A stretch of 64,000 bases of DNA from DASZIT01 sp963819695 (GTDB lineage Bacteria; Actinomycetota; Acidimicrobiia; Acidimicrobiales; RAAP-2), in contig CAWFXD010000001.1 of NCBI GenBank assembly GCA_963819695.1, forward strand, positions 2,259,345-2,323,344. The letters are read 5' to 3'. The position numbers and the translations under genes are program-made. Below the pieces are notes generated by a model that saw only the letters and a list, made by a program, of their open reading frames with translations, was not told where the DNA came from and ran no database searches. This document shows, piece after piece, positions 46,560-55,536 of the stretch; positions within the stretch are counted from its first letter, which is position 1; each line of letters opens with the position of its first letter.

Positions 46560-47309
46560 ATGGCCGTGGTGTCGGGAGACCCGCTGGTGAACCGGCTCGG
46601 CGATCCACTTCGGGTCCTCGTCCTCGGAGCCTCGAGCGGAATCGGGGCCAGCGCGGCCAAGGCGCTGGTCGAATCCGGTGCGCAGGTGGTGGGCGCCGCC
46701 CGCCGAGAGGCGCGGGTGGCCGAGCTCGAAGGCGTGACCGCGGTGGCCTGTGATGTCAGCGTCCCCGAGGACTGCGATCGGGTGGTGGCCGCCGCGGTCG
46801 AGAAGCTGGGAGGGGTCGACGCCCTGGTGTATGCGGCGGGCACCACCTGGATCACCCCCCTCGATTCCGCCGGACCTGACAGCTGGTCGGAGATGTTCGC
46901 CACCAACCTCTTCGGGGCGGCCATGGTCACCCGGGCGGCGCTCCCCCACCTTCTCTCGGATGCCAGCGACAACCGAGCCGTGTATCTGACCTCTGACTCG
47001 GTGGAGATGCCCTACCCGGGTCTGGTCGCCTACGGAGCCTCCAAGGCCGCGCTCAGGGCCTACTGCCAAGGCCTGGCCGGCGAGTTCGCCACCTTACGCG
47101 TCACCGAGATCATGGTCGGGCCGACCATCGACACCGAGATGGGAAGCCACTTCGACGAGACCATCGCCGGCTGGCTGGAGCGGTGGAACGGCGAGGGGTA
47201 TATCCGGTTCGGTTACCAGCTTTCGGCCGACGTCGCCGCGGTGATCGTGGAAACGCTGCGGAGCAAGGAGCCCGAAAGCCGGGTCACCGCGGCCGCCGAT
47301 CTCACGTGA
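46560..47309 (+). CDS. Short-chain dehydrogenase/reductase
   Basis: A classical SDR of 249 residues. NAD(P) binding shows in LVLGASSGIGASAAKALV, the NAG-like motif reads VYAAGTTW, and the catalytic set is Ser in VYLTSDSVEM with YGASKAALRAY. The C-terminal part is short but complete. The ATG at 46560 has a good ribosome site (GGAGGGGAG); the open frame upstream into the phoU end has no homology. A TAGTAT at 46518-46523 could be its -10. The substrate is unknown. Confidence 0.87.
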   Translation: MAVVSGDPLVNRLGDPLRVLVLGASSGIGASAAKALVESGAQVVGAARREARVAELEGVTAVACDVSVPEDCDRVVAAAVEKLGGVDALVYAAGTTWITPLDSAGPDSWSEMFATNLFGAAMVTRAALPHLLSDASDNRAVYLTSDSVEMPYPGLVAYGASKAALRAYCQGLAGEFATLRVTEIMVGPTIDTEMGSHFDETIAGWLERWNGEGYIRFGYQLSADVAAVIVETLRSKEPESRVTAAADLT

Positions 47310-47424
47310 GTAGAGTTCGACGGCGCCGGAACCCCGTAGGCCGGCTGGAGGTCGAGATGGCAGTTGCACCGCAGTATCGAACGAAACCCGTCGCCATGAC
47401 CGGGTTTGGCTCCGGGATCGGGCG

Positions 47425-48354
47425 ATGACCACCACGCCGCTGGACCCGGAGCTTGCCTACCTCGCCGACCTCGACGTCGGTTTCGGCGGGGACACGTATG
47501 ACCTCGGCGGCATGCGTTCGGGCATCCTGGAGCTGATCCAGCCGCCTCCTCCCCTCGACGGGGTGGTAGCTGACCGGCGGGTGATCCGATCATCCCCTCC
47601 ACTGGCGGTCGAGATGTTTTCGCCGGAGACTTCCGGTCCTCACCCCTGCGTTCTCTGGTTCCATGGCGGTGGGTACCTGATCGGGACGGCGGGGATGGAC
47701 GCCGGGCGGCTCCAGGCCTGGGCGGCACAGTTCGATTGCGTCACCGTTTCCGCCGAATACCGGTTGGCGCCCGAGGATCCCTTCCCGGCCGCCCACGACG
47801 ACGCCATGCAGGTGCTCGGGTGGCTGGTCGAACAGGCCGACGAGCTGGGCATCGATCCCGGCCGGATCGTGGTGGCCGGGGCCAGCGCCGGTGGCGGGCT
47901 GGCCGCCGGAGTCGCGTTGGCGGCCCGGGACCGGGGCATCCCCCTGGCCGGTCAATTGCTCTTCTACCCGATGATCGACGACCGGCAGGAGACCGCCTCG
48001 AGCCAGTGGGAGGCGCCCGTCTGGCCGCCCAAGGCCAACGGATTCGCCTGGCGTGCCTACCTCGGCGCCCTCTACGGCGGGGACGTCTCGCCCTATGCCG
48101 CACCCGCCCGGGCCACCGATGTCCGGGGCCTGCCCCGATCGCTGCTGATCGTCGGCGGGGCCGACGGCTTCTTCGACGAGACGGTCTCCTACGCCTCGAG
48201 GCTGGTCCGTGCCGGCGTCCCCACCGATCTGCGGGTCTACGCCGGCGCTCCCCACGGCTTCGACCTGATGGCGCCGGATGCGGGCGTGACCAGAGAGGCG
48301 CAGCGCGACGCCGACATCTGGCTGGAGAACATCTTCACCGCCCCGTGGCGTTGA
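47425..48354 (+). CDS. Alpha/beta hydrolase (HSL-type carboxylesterase/lipase)
   Basis: A 309-residue esterase with the hormone-sensitive-lipase signature: oxyanion hole HGGGYLIG, nucleophile elbow VVAGASAGGGLAAG, Asp in GGADGFFDE and the catalytic His in GAPHGFDLM. ATG 47425 is preferred; there is no obvious signal peptide, so it is probably cytosolic. It is followed 34 bases later by an aldo/keto reductase gene in the same orientation. The substrate is likely a short-chain ester; this is inference. Confidence 0.88.
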   Translation: MTTTPLDPELAYLADLDVGFGGDTYDLGGMRSGILELIQPPPPLDGVVADRRVIRSSPPLAVEMFSPETSGPHPCVLWFHGGGYLIGTAGMDAGRLQAWAAQFDCVTVSAEYRLAPEDPFPAAHDDAMQVLGWLVEQADELGIDPGRIVVAGASAGGGLAAGVALAARDRGIPLAGQLLFYPMIDDRQETASSQWEAPVWPPKANGFAWRAYLGALYGGDVSPYAAPARATDVRGLPRSLLIVGGADGFFDETVSYASRLVRAGVPTDLRVYAGAPHGFDLMAPDAGVTREAQRDADIWLENIFTAPWR

Positions 48355-48388
48355 CCAACCCCAACTATCGTAGATCGGCACTGGATAC

Positions 48389-49298
48389 ATGGCTGTCCTG
48401 GGATTGGGCCTCGCCGCGCTGGGAAGGCCCGGGTATCTGACAGTTGGCCACGGGGCGGCGATCGGTCCTGACCGCTCGATCGAAGCCCTACAGCGGCACA
48501 GTGACCAGGTCTGCGATGCCGCATGGGAGGGCGGGATCCGGTGGTTCGACGCAGCCCGCTCCTACGGGCGGGCCGAGCAATTCCTCGACGCATGGTTGAC
48601 CCGTCGCGGCATCGGGCCCGAGGAGGTCACCGTCTCGTCCAAGTGGGGATATACCTACACCGCCGACTGGAAGGTGGATGCCGAGACCCAGGAGGTCAAG
48701 GACCACTCCGCCGCCACCCTCACCCGCCAATGGCCGGAAACCGAAGCCAGCCTCGGCCGTTGGCTCCGGCTGTATCAGGTCCACTCCGCCACCCTGGAGT
48801 CCGGGGTTCTCGAGGACGCCGCGGTGCATCGCCAGCTGGCCGGGCTCGGTGTCCCCGTCGGGCTCAGCCTGAGCGGCCCGCGGCAGTCCGACACCCTCCG
48901 TCGGGCGCTGACCATCGAGGTCGACGGCGCGCCGTTGTTCTCCGCGGTGCAGGCGACCTGGAACCTCATGGAGACCTCGGTGGGCCCGGCCCTGGCTGAG
49001 GCTCACGCGGCCGGCTGGACGGTGATCGTCAAGGAGGCCCTGGCCAACGGGCGTCTCGCCGTGCCCGGTCCGACGACGGCCAGCCTCGGCGAGCGCCCCG
49101 ACGTGAGCGCCCTGGCGGTCGCGCTCGCCCAACCCTGGGCCGACGTCGTCCTCTCCGGGGCGGCAACCGTTGCCCAACTGCGCTCGAATCTCCAGGCAGT
49201 TGCGGTCACCGCCCCGCCTCGACCGGGATCGCCTCGCCATCCCGGCCATCGACCCCCGGATCTACTGGAGCGAGCGGGCGGCGATGCCCTGGACCTGA
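48389..49298 (+). CDS. Aldo/keto reductase (C-terminal frameshift)
   Basis: An NADPH-dependent oxidoreductase with the AKR barrel. Catalytic residues can be placed: Asp in RWFDAARSYGRAEQ, Tyr in the same motif, Lys in VSSKWGYTY and His in LYQVHSATL. Near 49217 an extra C (CCGCCTCGAC for CCGCTCGAC) breaks the frame. Restoring it gives LDRDRLAIPAIDPRIYWSER and a stop at 49296-49298, which fits the family length of about 302 residues. Left uncorrected the frame runs on through the thioredoxin gene on the other strand. Substrate unknown. Confidence 0.83.
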
Positions 49299-49356
49299 CC
49301 GATGGGGTTCTGGCCGGTGGATTCGGAACCTCAGGTTGCCACCGGCGGCGGCAACC

Positions 49357-49806
49357 TCACTTCGAGGGCGCCGGCGGCAAGGCCTGTTCGAGCCAGATTC
49401 GGAGTTTGTCTTCCGGGGCCGCGCCGGTCTGGCGGGCGAGGACCTCGTCACCCCGCATGACCAGGAGGGTCGGGATGGCCTGGATCCCGAAACGGGCCGA
49501 CACCTGGGGGGCGTGGTCGGCGTTGACCTTCACCAGCTTGATCCGGCCGGCCATCTCCGCGGCCAGGTGCTCGAGTGCCGGGCTGACCATCCGGCACGGG
49601 CCGCACCACGGTGCCCAGATGTCCACCAGCACCGGAATGACCGACCCGGTGACGACTTCCCCGAACGTGTCGTCTCCGGCCTCCCCGATCCAGGGGAGCA
49701 GGGATTTGCACTTCGCACACCGGGGTATGCCGCCCGCCGCCGACGGCACCTGGTTCTTGGTCCCGCAGTTTGCACACCGCACCACGTTGGATCCGCTCGA
49801 CCCCAT
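49357..49806 (-). CDS. Thioredoxin with N-terminal zinc ribbon (TrxC/thioredoxin-2 type)
   Basis: A 149-residue cytosolic disulphide reductase. The N-terminal 40 residues hold two Cys pairs (VRCANCGTK and PRCAKCKSL), a zinc-binding ribbon as in thioredoxin 2. The thioredoxin domain has DIWAPWCGPCRMVSPALEHL with the CGPC active site and the cis-Pro segment FGIQAIPTLLVMRGDE. It is convergent with the aldo/keto reductase gene. It could be reduced by a thioredoxin reductase elsewhere and serve the MsrA encoded 6 kb away, which is inference. Confidence 0.94.
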   Translation of the reverse strand: MGSSGSNVVRCANCGTKNQVPSAAGGIPRCAKCKSLLPWIGEAGDDTFGEVVTGSVIPVLVDIWAPWCGPCRMVSPALEHLAAEMAGRIKLVKVNADHAPQVSARFGIQAIPTLLVMRGDEVLARQTGAAPEDKLRIWLEQALPPAPSK

Positions 49807-49840
49807 GCCGTCGCTCCTCCTGGCTAGCTGGGTTGGTCGT

Positions 49841-50254
49841 TCACGATGCGGATGCCGCCGTTGGTTCCGCGTCGTCTCCGCCCAGGGCGGCCGTCAGCCC
49901 CTCCAGGTCGCTCACCGTCACCGTGAGCGCCGAATGACCGCTCCGTCGAAGGGGCGACGGCACTTTTTCGGCGAAGTGGATGCAGACGCCTCCGTCGTGG
50001 TTGGTTCCAAAGCTCAGCCCGTCGTCGACCATTGATCCCCGAACCCCGAACGCCGTCCACCAACGGTAGTTCCGGGTGATATGCGCGCCGGTAATGTTGG
50101 CGAGAGGTGTCGCCATCTTGATGAATCCGAATGTCGCCACCATGGATCCGTCATCGGTGAGCGTGACGCCGTCTTTGGCCGGTCGGAACCCGAAGGGAAC
50201 GAGAACCGGCAGATACAGCCTGTCGATCGCGTAGCCAAATCGTCGTGCCATCAT
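49841..50254 (-). CDS. Conserved hypothetical protein
   Basis: About 137 residues from the ATG at 50254 (MMARRFGYAIDRLYLPVLVPF). I recall similar uncharacterised proteins in mycobacteria, with the same FGFIKMATPLANITGAHIT, YRWWTAFGVRGSMVDDGLSF and FGTNHDGGVCIHF segments. It looks like a soluble beta-rich domain; no catalytic motif is evident. A longer frame from 50311 exists, but its extra residues look unstructured. It lies on the same strand as ispE and thioredoxin, without tight spacing. Confidence 0.65.
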   Translation of the reverse strand: MMARRFGYAIDRLYLPVLVPFGFRPAKDGVTLTDDGSMVATFGFIKMATPLANITGAHITRNYRWWTAFGVRGSMVDDGLSFGTNHDGGVCIHFAEKVPSPLRRSGHSALTVTVSDLEGLTAALGGDDAEPTAASAS

Positions 50255-50372
50255 CCACCCAATCCGGTTGTTCGCGGTCGTCGAGCGAGCATCACGAATT
50301 CTGCCCGACACCCTTCTACCCGATCGACGCCGGCCTCGAACCGCAGCGGCAGATGATTCGGCCCGGGCAGCA

Positions 50373-51191
50373 CTAGACAGCCGGAACCGTCCTGGCCCCC
50401 AGCAGTCGGGCCGAGGCCTGCCCCAGTTGGAGGGACCGCCGATCCTCGAGCCCGAAGGTGTCGGGCCCGCCGTCGACGAACCAGGTCGATCCGCTACCGG
50501 CCAGCCGCGGCTCCACCCCGGTGGCGGCGGCGAACGCCCGGCGCCAGAGGGCGAGTCGCGGATCGACCGAGAGAGCCGGCGCCTCGAGATCGTTGCCCGA
50601 CGTTCCTTCCGGCGGTAACGATCCGGCGCGGAACATGGCGTCCCACGCCCGGTAGACGGCCGGGGTGTCCATCCCGAACGGCGGCAACAGCAGGGTGAAC
50701 TCCCGGTCCTGATGGGCCAGGGCGGTCACCGATTCGCCGATCCCCCGCACCCGCGCCCGCCCGCCGGTGACGCAGAAGGGGACGTCGGCCCCCAGTGCCG
50801 AGGCCACCTCGATATCGGAACAGCCTGCCCATCGCAAGATGGCCGCGGCATCGGCGGATCCCCCGCCGAGGCCCGCCCCCACCGGGATCCTCTTGATCAT
50901 CCGGACCCGGGCGGAACGCCCGACGGCCGCCAGCGCCCGTACCACCAGGTTGTCGGCCCCGGCCGACAGGCCCGCCGTCCCGGTTCCCGACCCATCGGCC
51001 ACCTCCCGGAGCCGGCCCTCCGAGGACGCGGACTCGGACTCGATGGTCAGCCCCTCCCCGGGGCCGATCACCAGGGTGTCGGCCAGATCGACGGTGACCA
51101 TCTCGGAGTCGAGCTCGTGATACCCGTCCGGGCGCACCCCGGTGATCCGGAGTGACAGCGTGAGCTTGGCGGGGGCCAGGACCTCGGTCAT
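50373..51191 (-). CDS. ispE: 4-diphosphocytidyl-2-C-methyl-D-erythritol kinase
   Basis: A GHMP kinase of the MEP isoprenoid pathway that phosphorylates CDP-ME. The 272 residues begin MTEVLAPAKLTLSLRITGVRPDGYHEL, with the ATP-binding IPVGAGLGGGSADAAAILR, the GADVPFCVTGGRARVRGIGE region and the late VEPRLAGSGSTWF loop. ATG 51191 starts exactly at the conserved APAKL motif. It follows rsmA by 56 bases, the rsmA-ispE order shared by many actinobacteria. Confidence 0.96.
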   Translation of the reverse strand: MTEVLAPAKLTLSLRITGVRPDGYHELDSEMVTVDLADTLVIGPGEGLTIESESASSEGRLREVADGSGTGTAGLSAGADNLVVRALAAVGRSARVRMIKRIPVGAGLGGGSADAAAILRWAGCSDIEVASALGADVPFCVTGGRARVRGIGESVTALAHQDREFTLLLPPFGMDTPAVYRAWDAMFRAGSLPPEGTSGNDLEAPALSVDPRLALWRRAFAAATGVEPRLAGSGSTWFVDGGPDTFGLEDRRSLQLGQASARLLGARTVPAV

Positions 51192-51247
51192 CCTGGAGGT
51201 CCCCTCCGGCTCGCCCGGCCCTCCATTCGGCCCGGAGGCAAGCTCGG

Positions 51248-52122
51248 TCACGAGGCGGTCGGCGCGGTCGGTTCCCACCCCGACAGTCTCCCCCACTCCT
51301 CCAGTCCCAGCTCCTCCGCCCGGGCCGTCGGCTCGACCCCGGTTGCCGCGAACGCCCCGGGATCCACCACGCCCTCCAGCGAGCGGCGAAGCATCTTTCG
51401 GCGGTGGGCGAATCCGGCCCGGACCACCGAGAACAACCGGTCGTAGGACACCCTGGCCACCGGACCCTCCGGAAGCGGTCGGCGGTCGAGGCGGACCAGC
51501 ACCGACTCCACCTTGGGCCGGGGGATGAACACCGATGCCGGCACCCGGCCGACCAGCGAGGCGCCGGCCCAGTAGGCCACCTTCACCGACACCGCCCCGT
51601 AGGCCTCGTCCCCGGCCTGGGCGGCCAGGCGCTCGCCCACTTCGCGCTGGACCATGACCAGCAGCGAGGCCACCTGGGGAGCCTGCTCGAGAACCCGGAT
51701 CACCAGCGGGATGGCCACGTTGTAGGGGAGGTTGGCCACCAGCGACCACGTCCGCTCGGGAGTGCCGCTCCCGCTTCCGGCACCGCCGGCCCCATCTCCA
51801 GCAGGTCCGGCCAGTCCACCGTCAACGCGTCGGCTTCCACCACCCGGACACCCAGGGGCTCGACCTGGGCGCGCAGCACCGGAACGATGCGCCGGTCGAT
51901 CTCGACCGCGGTCACTTCCGCCCCGGTCTCGGCCAGGGCCAGGGTCAACGAGCCGAGTCCGGCCCCGACCTCCACCACCGAGGATCCCGGGCCCACCGCG
52001 GCCAGGTGAGCGATCTTCCGGACGGTGTTGCCGTCGGCCACGAAGTTCTGACCCAGGGCCCGACTCGGATGGAGATCGTTGGCGTCGAGCAGGGCATGGA
52101 CTTCCGCTCGGCCGTACGTCAC
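51248..52122 (-). CDS. rsmA: 16S rRNA A1518/A1519 dimethyltransferase (one frameshift)
   Basis: The SAM-dependent enzyme that dimethylates two adenosines in the 3' hairpin of 16S rRNA. Seen: SRALGQNFVADGNTVRKIA, VVEVGAGLGSLTLALAE (SAM motif I), VEIDRRIVPVL, and, in the second frame, VANLPYNVAIPLVIRVL with the catalytic NLPY, MVQREVGERLAA, FIPRPKVESVLVRL and FAHRRKMLRRSL. The frame breaks near 51787; one more G in a GGGG run gives a continuous MGAGGAGSGSGTPERTWSLVANLPY. The start at 52122 (GTG) begins MTYGRAEVHALLDAND. Restored length is about 291 residues. Confidence 0.92.
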
Positions 52123-52134
52123 CCGGTCAGTGTG

Positions 52135-52842
52135 TCACCAGCTCAGCTCGGCATCGGAGATGACGCCCTGGGAGAGTGGGGCGAGCTCTGCGAAGGTGTC
52201 GGTGGCCAGGTCGATCTGGCGGGAGGTGTCAGCCTCGTAGTCGTCCACCCTGCAACTCACCGTGTTCCCGTTATCGGGGTTGGTGATCGTCACCACCGTG
52301 CCGAAGGGCAAAAACGGGCTGGCGCAGGTGCCGGGGGTGGCGTCGTAGTAGGTGACGATGCCGGTCATCGAGTTGGCCGGCGGGGCCGGGGCCGGGGCCG
52401 AGGTGGTGGTCGGAGCCGGGGTCGGGGAGGTGACCGGGGTGGTGGCCTGCTGCACCACGGCCGGATGGGTGGTGGGCGTCACGTAGGTGCTGGGCGCCGA
52501 GGTCGTCGCGGTGGTGGCCGGGGTGGTGGCCGGGGTGGCGGGAGCCACCGGCTGGCCCACCCCGGGGGCGGCCGCCGCGCTCGACTTGATGGTGTCGGCG
52601 GCCAACTGCCACGCCGGGAGGTACCCGGCCGGTTTCGGCGCCGACGCGATCGAGCCGTTCGGGGCGTGGCTCGGGTCGCTCCCGTGTCCGGGCGCTGCCG
52701 AGCTCGAGCTGGACTTGATGACGACCAGCGGCACGATCAGGAGCGCTCCGCAGAGGAGCAGCGCGGCGCCGGGCCGACGACTCCGTTGGTTCGAGGTACT
52801 CAGGACTCCACCTTGGTTGAGTGCGTATATGAACGCATTCAA
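52135..52842 (-). CDS. Secreted or membrane-anchored RlpA-like double-psi beta-barrel protein
   Basis: The 235-residue protein has an N-terminal membrane segment (AALLLCGALLIVPLVVI), a long Ala/Pro/Thr-rich linker, and a C-terminal double-psi beta-barrel: GIVTYYDATPGTCASPFLPFGTVV, NGNTVSCRVDDYEADTSRQIDLA and FAELAPLSQGVI, typical of RlpA/expansin-like cell-wall proteins. It probably acts on peptidoglycan outside the cell. I chose a TTG at 52842, preceded by GGGGGAG, because a terminator-like hairpin lies between it and the possible GTG at 52926. It occupies the slot where mycobacteria carry rpfB, between tatD and rsmA. Confidence 0.82.
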   Translation of the reverse strand: MNAFIYALNQGGVLSTSNQRSRRPGAALLLCGALLIVPLVVIKSSSSSAAPGHGSDPSHAPNGSIASAPKPAGYLPAWQLAADTIKSSAAAAPGVGQPVAPATPATTPATTATTSAPSTYVTPTTHPAVVQQATTPVTSPTPAPTTTSAPAPAPPANSMTGIVTYYDATPGTCASPFLPFGTVVTITNPDNGNTVSCRVDDYEADTSRQIDLATDTFAELAPLSQGVISDAELSW

Positions 52843-52864
52843 GCCGTCTCCCCCAAGCCGACTT

Positions 52865-52896
52865 AAATGAAAACGACCGCTCAAAACAGCGGCCGC
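52865..52896 (-). terminator. Rho-independent terminator between tatD and the RlpA-like gene
   Basis: On the minus strand GCGGCCGCT (52896-52888) pairs with AGCGGTCGT (52881-52873, two G-U pairs) around GTTTTG, followed by TTTTCATTT. This is the clearest stem-plus-U-tract in the window. It would end the metG-tatD transcript or act as an attenuator before the RlpA-like gene. Confidence 0.65.
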
Positions 52897-52980
52897 ACCC
52901 AAGACGCTAGACAGGTTCGGGTTCACTAATCAAACCCGATCGCCAAAAAGGTTACTGCTAGTAACAGCTCGTGCGAAAAT

Positions 52981-53868
52981 TCACAAAGCGAACATGGCTC
53001 GGGCGTTGCCGGTGGAGACCTCGGCCACCAGCTCCCGGCTCACCCCTTTGACGGTGGCAATTGTCGCCCCCACCAGGGGCACTCGGGCCGGTTCGTTGGG
53101 CGATCCGCGATGGGGAACCGGGGTCAGGAACGGGGAATCCGTCTCGACCAAGAGCCGCTCAATCGGGCAGATCTGGGCGGCTTCCCGGACTTCGACCGCA
53201 GTTTTGAAGGTGACCACGCCACTGAAGGAAAGTGATGCACCGAGGTCGAGGCACCGGCGTGCCTCCTCCGGGCCGCCGGTGAAGCAGTGGATGATGGTGC
53301 GCTCCGGGACACCGGTGGCGGCGAGGATGTCGATGGTGTCGTCCCACGCCTCGCGGCTGTGGACCACCAAGGCCAACCGGTGTCCGAGGGCCAATTCGAT
53401 CTGCGCGGCGAATGCCGCCCGCTGCACGTCCCGCGGTGAATGATCGTAGTGATAATCGAGCCCGCACTCTCCTATACCGACCACGATTGTCGACGGTTTA
53501 TCCATCCCGCTCGCCTGGCCCGGATCGGGAAGCTCGGCATCCAGAATCGGGTCGAGGCTGAGCACCCCGTTGATGGCGTCGTGGGGATGCAGGCCGATGG
53601 TGGCCCACATCTGGATCCCCTCGGCGGTGGCCACCGAATCGGCCCGGGCCATCGCCCGGGCGAGTTCCACCGCCTCCGCGCTGGTGGCGGCGTCGGTACC
53701 CACACACACCATCCGGGTGACCCCGGCCTCCGCGGCCCGGGCCATGGCCCCGGCCAGCCGGGAGGCATGGGGCTCGGTGTGGACCCGGGGGTGATCGTGC
53801 CCTTCTCCCTGGTCACCGGCCAGATATTCGGTCTGGAGGTGGCAGTGGGAGTCGAACCACTCGACCAC
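52981..53868 (-). CDS. tatD: TatD-family metal-dependent DNase
   Basis: A 295-residue TIM-barrel nuclease. The metal ligands are visible: FDSHCHLQ near the N-terminus, GECGLDYHYDHSPRDVQ, VHSREAWDDT, IIHCFTGGPEEAR and LLVETDSPFLTPVPHRG. The GTG at 53868 (VVEWFDSHCHL) is chosen, because upstream sequence in the frame overlaps metG on the same strand and has no homology. It lies 68 bases after metG, in the mycobacterial order metG-tatD. Roles in DNA repair and 3'-end processing are known for the family. Confidence 0.93.
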   Translation of the reverse strand: MVEWFDSHCHLQTEYLAGDQGEGHDHPRVHTEPHASRLAGAMARAAEAGVTRMVCVGTDAATSAEAVELARAMARADSVATAEGIQMWATIGLHPHDAINGVLSLDPILDAELPDPGQASGMDKPSTIVVGIGECGLDYHYDHSPRDVQRAAFAAQIELALGHRLALVVHSREAWDDTIDILAATGVPERTIIHCFTGGPEEARRCLDLGASLSFSGVVTFKTAVEVREAAQICPIERLLVETDSPFLTPVPHRGSPNEPARVPLVGATIATVKGVSRELVAEVSTGNARAMFAL

Positions 53869-53936
53869 CGCATCGGAGCGCCCGGTGCCCGGCTCGTCCC
53901 CACCGGGGGCGGCCTCGGAGTCCGCCGGCGAAGGGC

Positions 53937-55442
53937 TCACTTCCGCCGCGGGAAGAGCGGGGCGCCCTTCTCCACCGGCAAACCTCCGGGGTAGCCACCC
54001 CAGACCGCGGCCTCGGGCAGCCGCTGTCCCAGCGCCGATCCGCTCAGACCGATGCGTCGCCAAATCTCGTTTGCGGTCGCGGGCATGGCCGGCACGATCA
54101 GCACCGACACCACCCGGAGCACCTCCAGCGCGTTGCCCAGCACCGCGTCGACCGCCGGTCCCGGCTCCGCCTTCCAGGGTTCGGTCGCTTCCAACTCGGC
54201 GTTGGTCTCCCGGATGAGTCGCCAGGTGGCTTCGAGGCCCAGGTGGGGCTGTCCGGCGTTCCATGCCTCGGTCGCCTCCGCCACCACCTCGGCGGCCACC
54301 GATGCCAGGCGGCTCCCGGGGTCGGGTGCCGGACCGGTTCCCCCGGACTTGGACCCCACCACCGTCGCCACCCGGGACACCAGGTTTCCCAGGTTGTTGG
54401 CCAGGTCGGCGTTGTAGCGGCTGGTGATCCCCTCGGCCGAGAAATCCCCGTCCGATCCCAGCGGGACGTCCCGCAACAGGTGGTAGCGCACCGGGTCGAC
54501 GCCGAAATCGGCGATGAGCTCGTCCGGGGTGATCTTGTTGAGGCTGGACTTCGACATCTTCTGCCCGCTGACCAACAGCCAGCCGTGCACCTGGACATGG
54601 GCCGGCGGGTCGATGCCGGCGGCCATGCACATGGCCGGCCACCACACGCAGTGGAACCGGATGATCTCCTTGCCGATCAGATGGTGGACCGCCGGCCACC
54701 ACTCCTCGAAGCGACGTTGGTCCTCGCCGTACCCGATGGCGGTCAGGTAGTTGACCAGCGCGTCGTACCAGACATAGAAGACGTGCTTCTCGTCCCACGG
54801 GACCGGGACCCCCCAGTCGATCGAGGTCCGGGTGATGGAGATGTCCCGGAGGCCTCCTCGGATGAAGCTCAGCGCCTCGTTCCGCTTCGCCTCGGGAATC
54901 ACCGCGTCGGGGATCTTCTCGTACCACTCGATCAGGCGCGCTTCGAAGGCGCTGAGCCGGAAGAAGTAGTTCTCCTCTTCCAACAGCTCGACCGGGGTGA
55001 GATGGACGGGACAGAATTCGCCGTTGACCAGCTCGTCCTCGGTGTAGTACTGCTCACACGAGACGCAGTAGAGCCCGCGGTAGGTGCCCTTGACGATCCA
55101 CCCGTTCTGGTAGATCTTGCCCAGGAACTCCTGGACGGCCAGGGTGTGACGCGGCTCGGTGGTCCGGATGAAGTCGTCGTTGGAGATGTCCAGCTCGGCC
55201 CAGGCCGCCGCGTACCGGGGAGCGAGTTGATCGGTCCACTCCTGGGGGCCCAGCCCGTGCTCCTCGGCGGCGCGGGCCACTTTCTCGCCGTGCTCGTCGG
55301 TGCCGGTGAGGAAGAAGACGTCATCGCCGATCAGCCGGTGCCACCGCGCCAGCGCGTCGGCATTGACGGTGGCATAGGCGTGACCGACGTGGGGCGCGTC
55401 GTTGACGTAGTAGATGGGGGTGGTGATGTAGTAACGGGACAC
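53937..55442 (-). CDS. metG: Methionyl-tRNA synthetase
   Basis: A class I aminoacyl-tRNA synthetase of 501 residues. The HIGH motif reads PHVGHAYATVNADALARW, followed by FLTGTDEHGEKVARAAEEHG, the four-Cys region reduced to YCVSCEQYYTEDEL, WYDALVNYLTAIGYG, the KMSKS loop in GQKMSKSSLNKITPDEL and the anticodon-binding helical domain. The short C-terminus lacks the extra tRNA-binding domain of some MetRS, as in other actinobacteria. The GTG at 55442 is 8 nt after a TACGCT -10, suggesting a leaderless mRNA. Confidence 0.97.
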   Translation of the reverse strand: MSRYYITTPIYYVNDAPHVGHAYATVNADALARWHRLIGDDVFFLTGTDEHGEKVARAAEEHGLGPQEWTDQLAPRYAAAWAELDISNDDFIRTTEPRHTLAVQEFLGKIYQNGWIVKGTYRGLYCVSCEQYYTEDELVNGEFCPVHLTPVELLEEENYFFRLSAFEARLIEWYEKIPDAVIPEAKRNEALSFIRGGLRDISITRTSIDWGVPVPWDEKHVFYVWYDALVNYLTAIGYGEDQRRFEEWWPAVHHLIGKEIIRFHCVWWPAMCMAAGIDPPAHVQVHGWLLVSGQKMSKSSLNKITPDELIADFGVDPVRYHLLRDVPLGSDGDFSAEGITSRYNADLANNLGNLVSRVATVVGSKSGGTGPAPDPGSRLASVAAEVVAEATEAWNAGQPHLGLEATWRLIRETNAELEATEPWKAEPGPAVDAVLGNALEVLRVVSVLIVPAMPATANEIWRRIGLSGSALGQRLPEAAVWGGYPGGLPVEKGAPLFPRRK

Positions 55443-55450
55443 TGCCCCGT

Positions 55451-55456
55451 AGCGTA
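55451..55456 (-). promoter_or_regulatory. -10 element of a leaderless metG promoter
   Basis: TACGCT on the minus strand ends 8 nt before the metG GTG. Confidence 0.45.
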
Positions 55457-55536
55457 CCGACCCTTCCCCCGGCCGCCGACCGCCTCAACCGCGGCCCCCG
55501 ACACGGACCTCCCGGCGGGCGCGTCGCCGGATGCGG

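Noticed and set aside
52800..52980. Possible c-di-AMP (ydaO) riboswitch before the RlpA-like gene
   Set aside because: This riboswitch often precedes rpf and RlpA-like genes in actinobacteria and pieces such as GGGGGAGACGG and CCGAACC are present, but they are in the wrong order and I could not build the conserved helices. A covariance search with the RF00379 model would decide.
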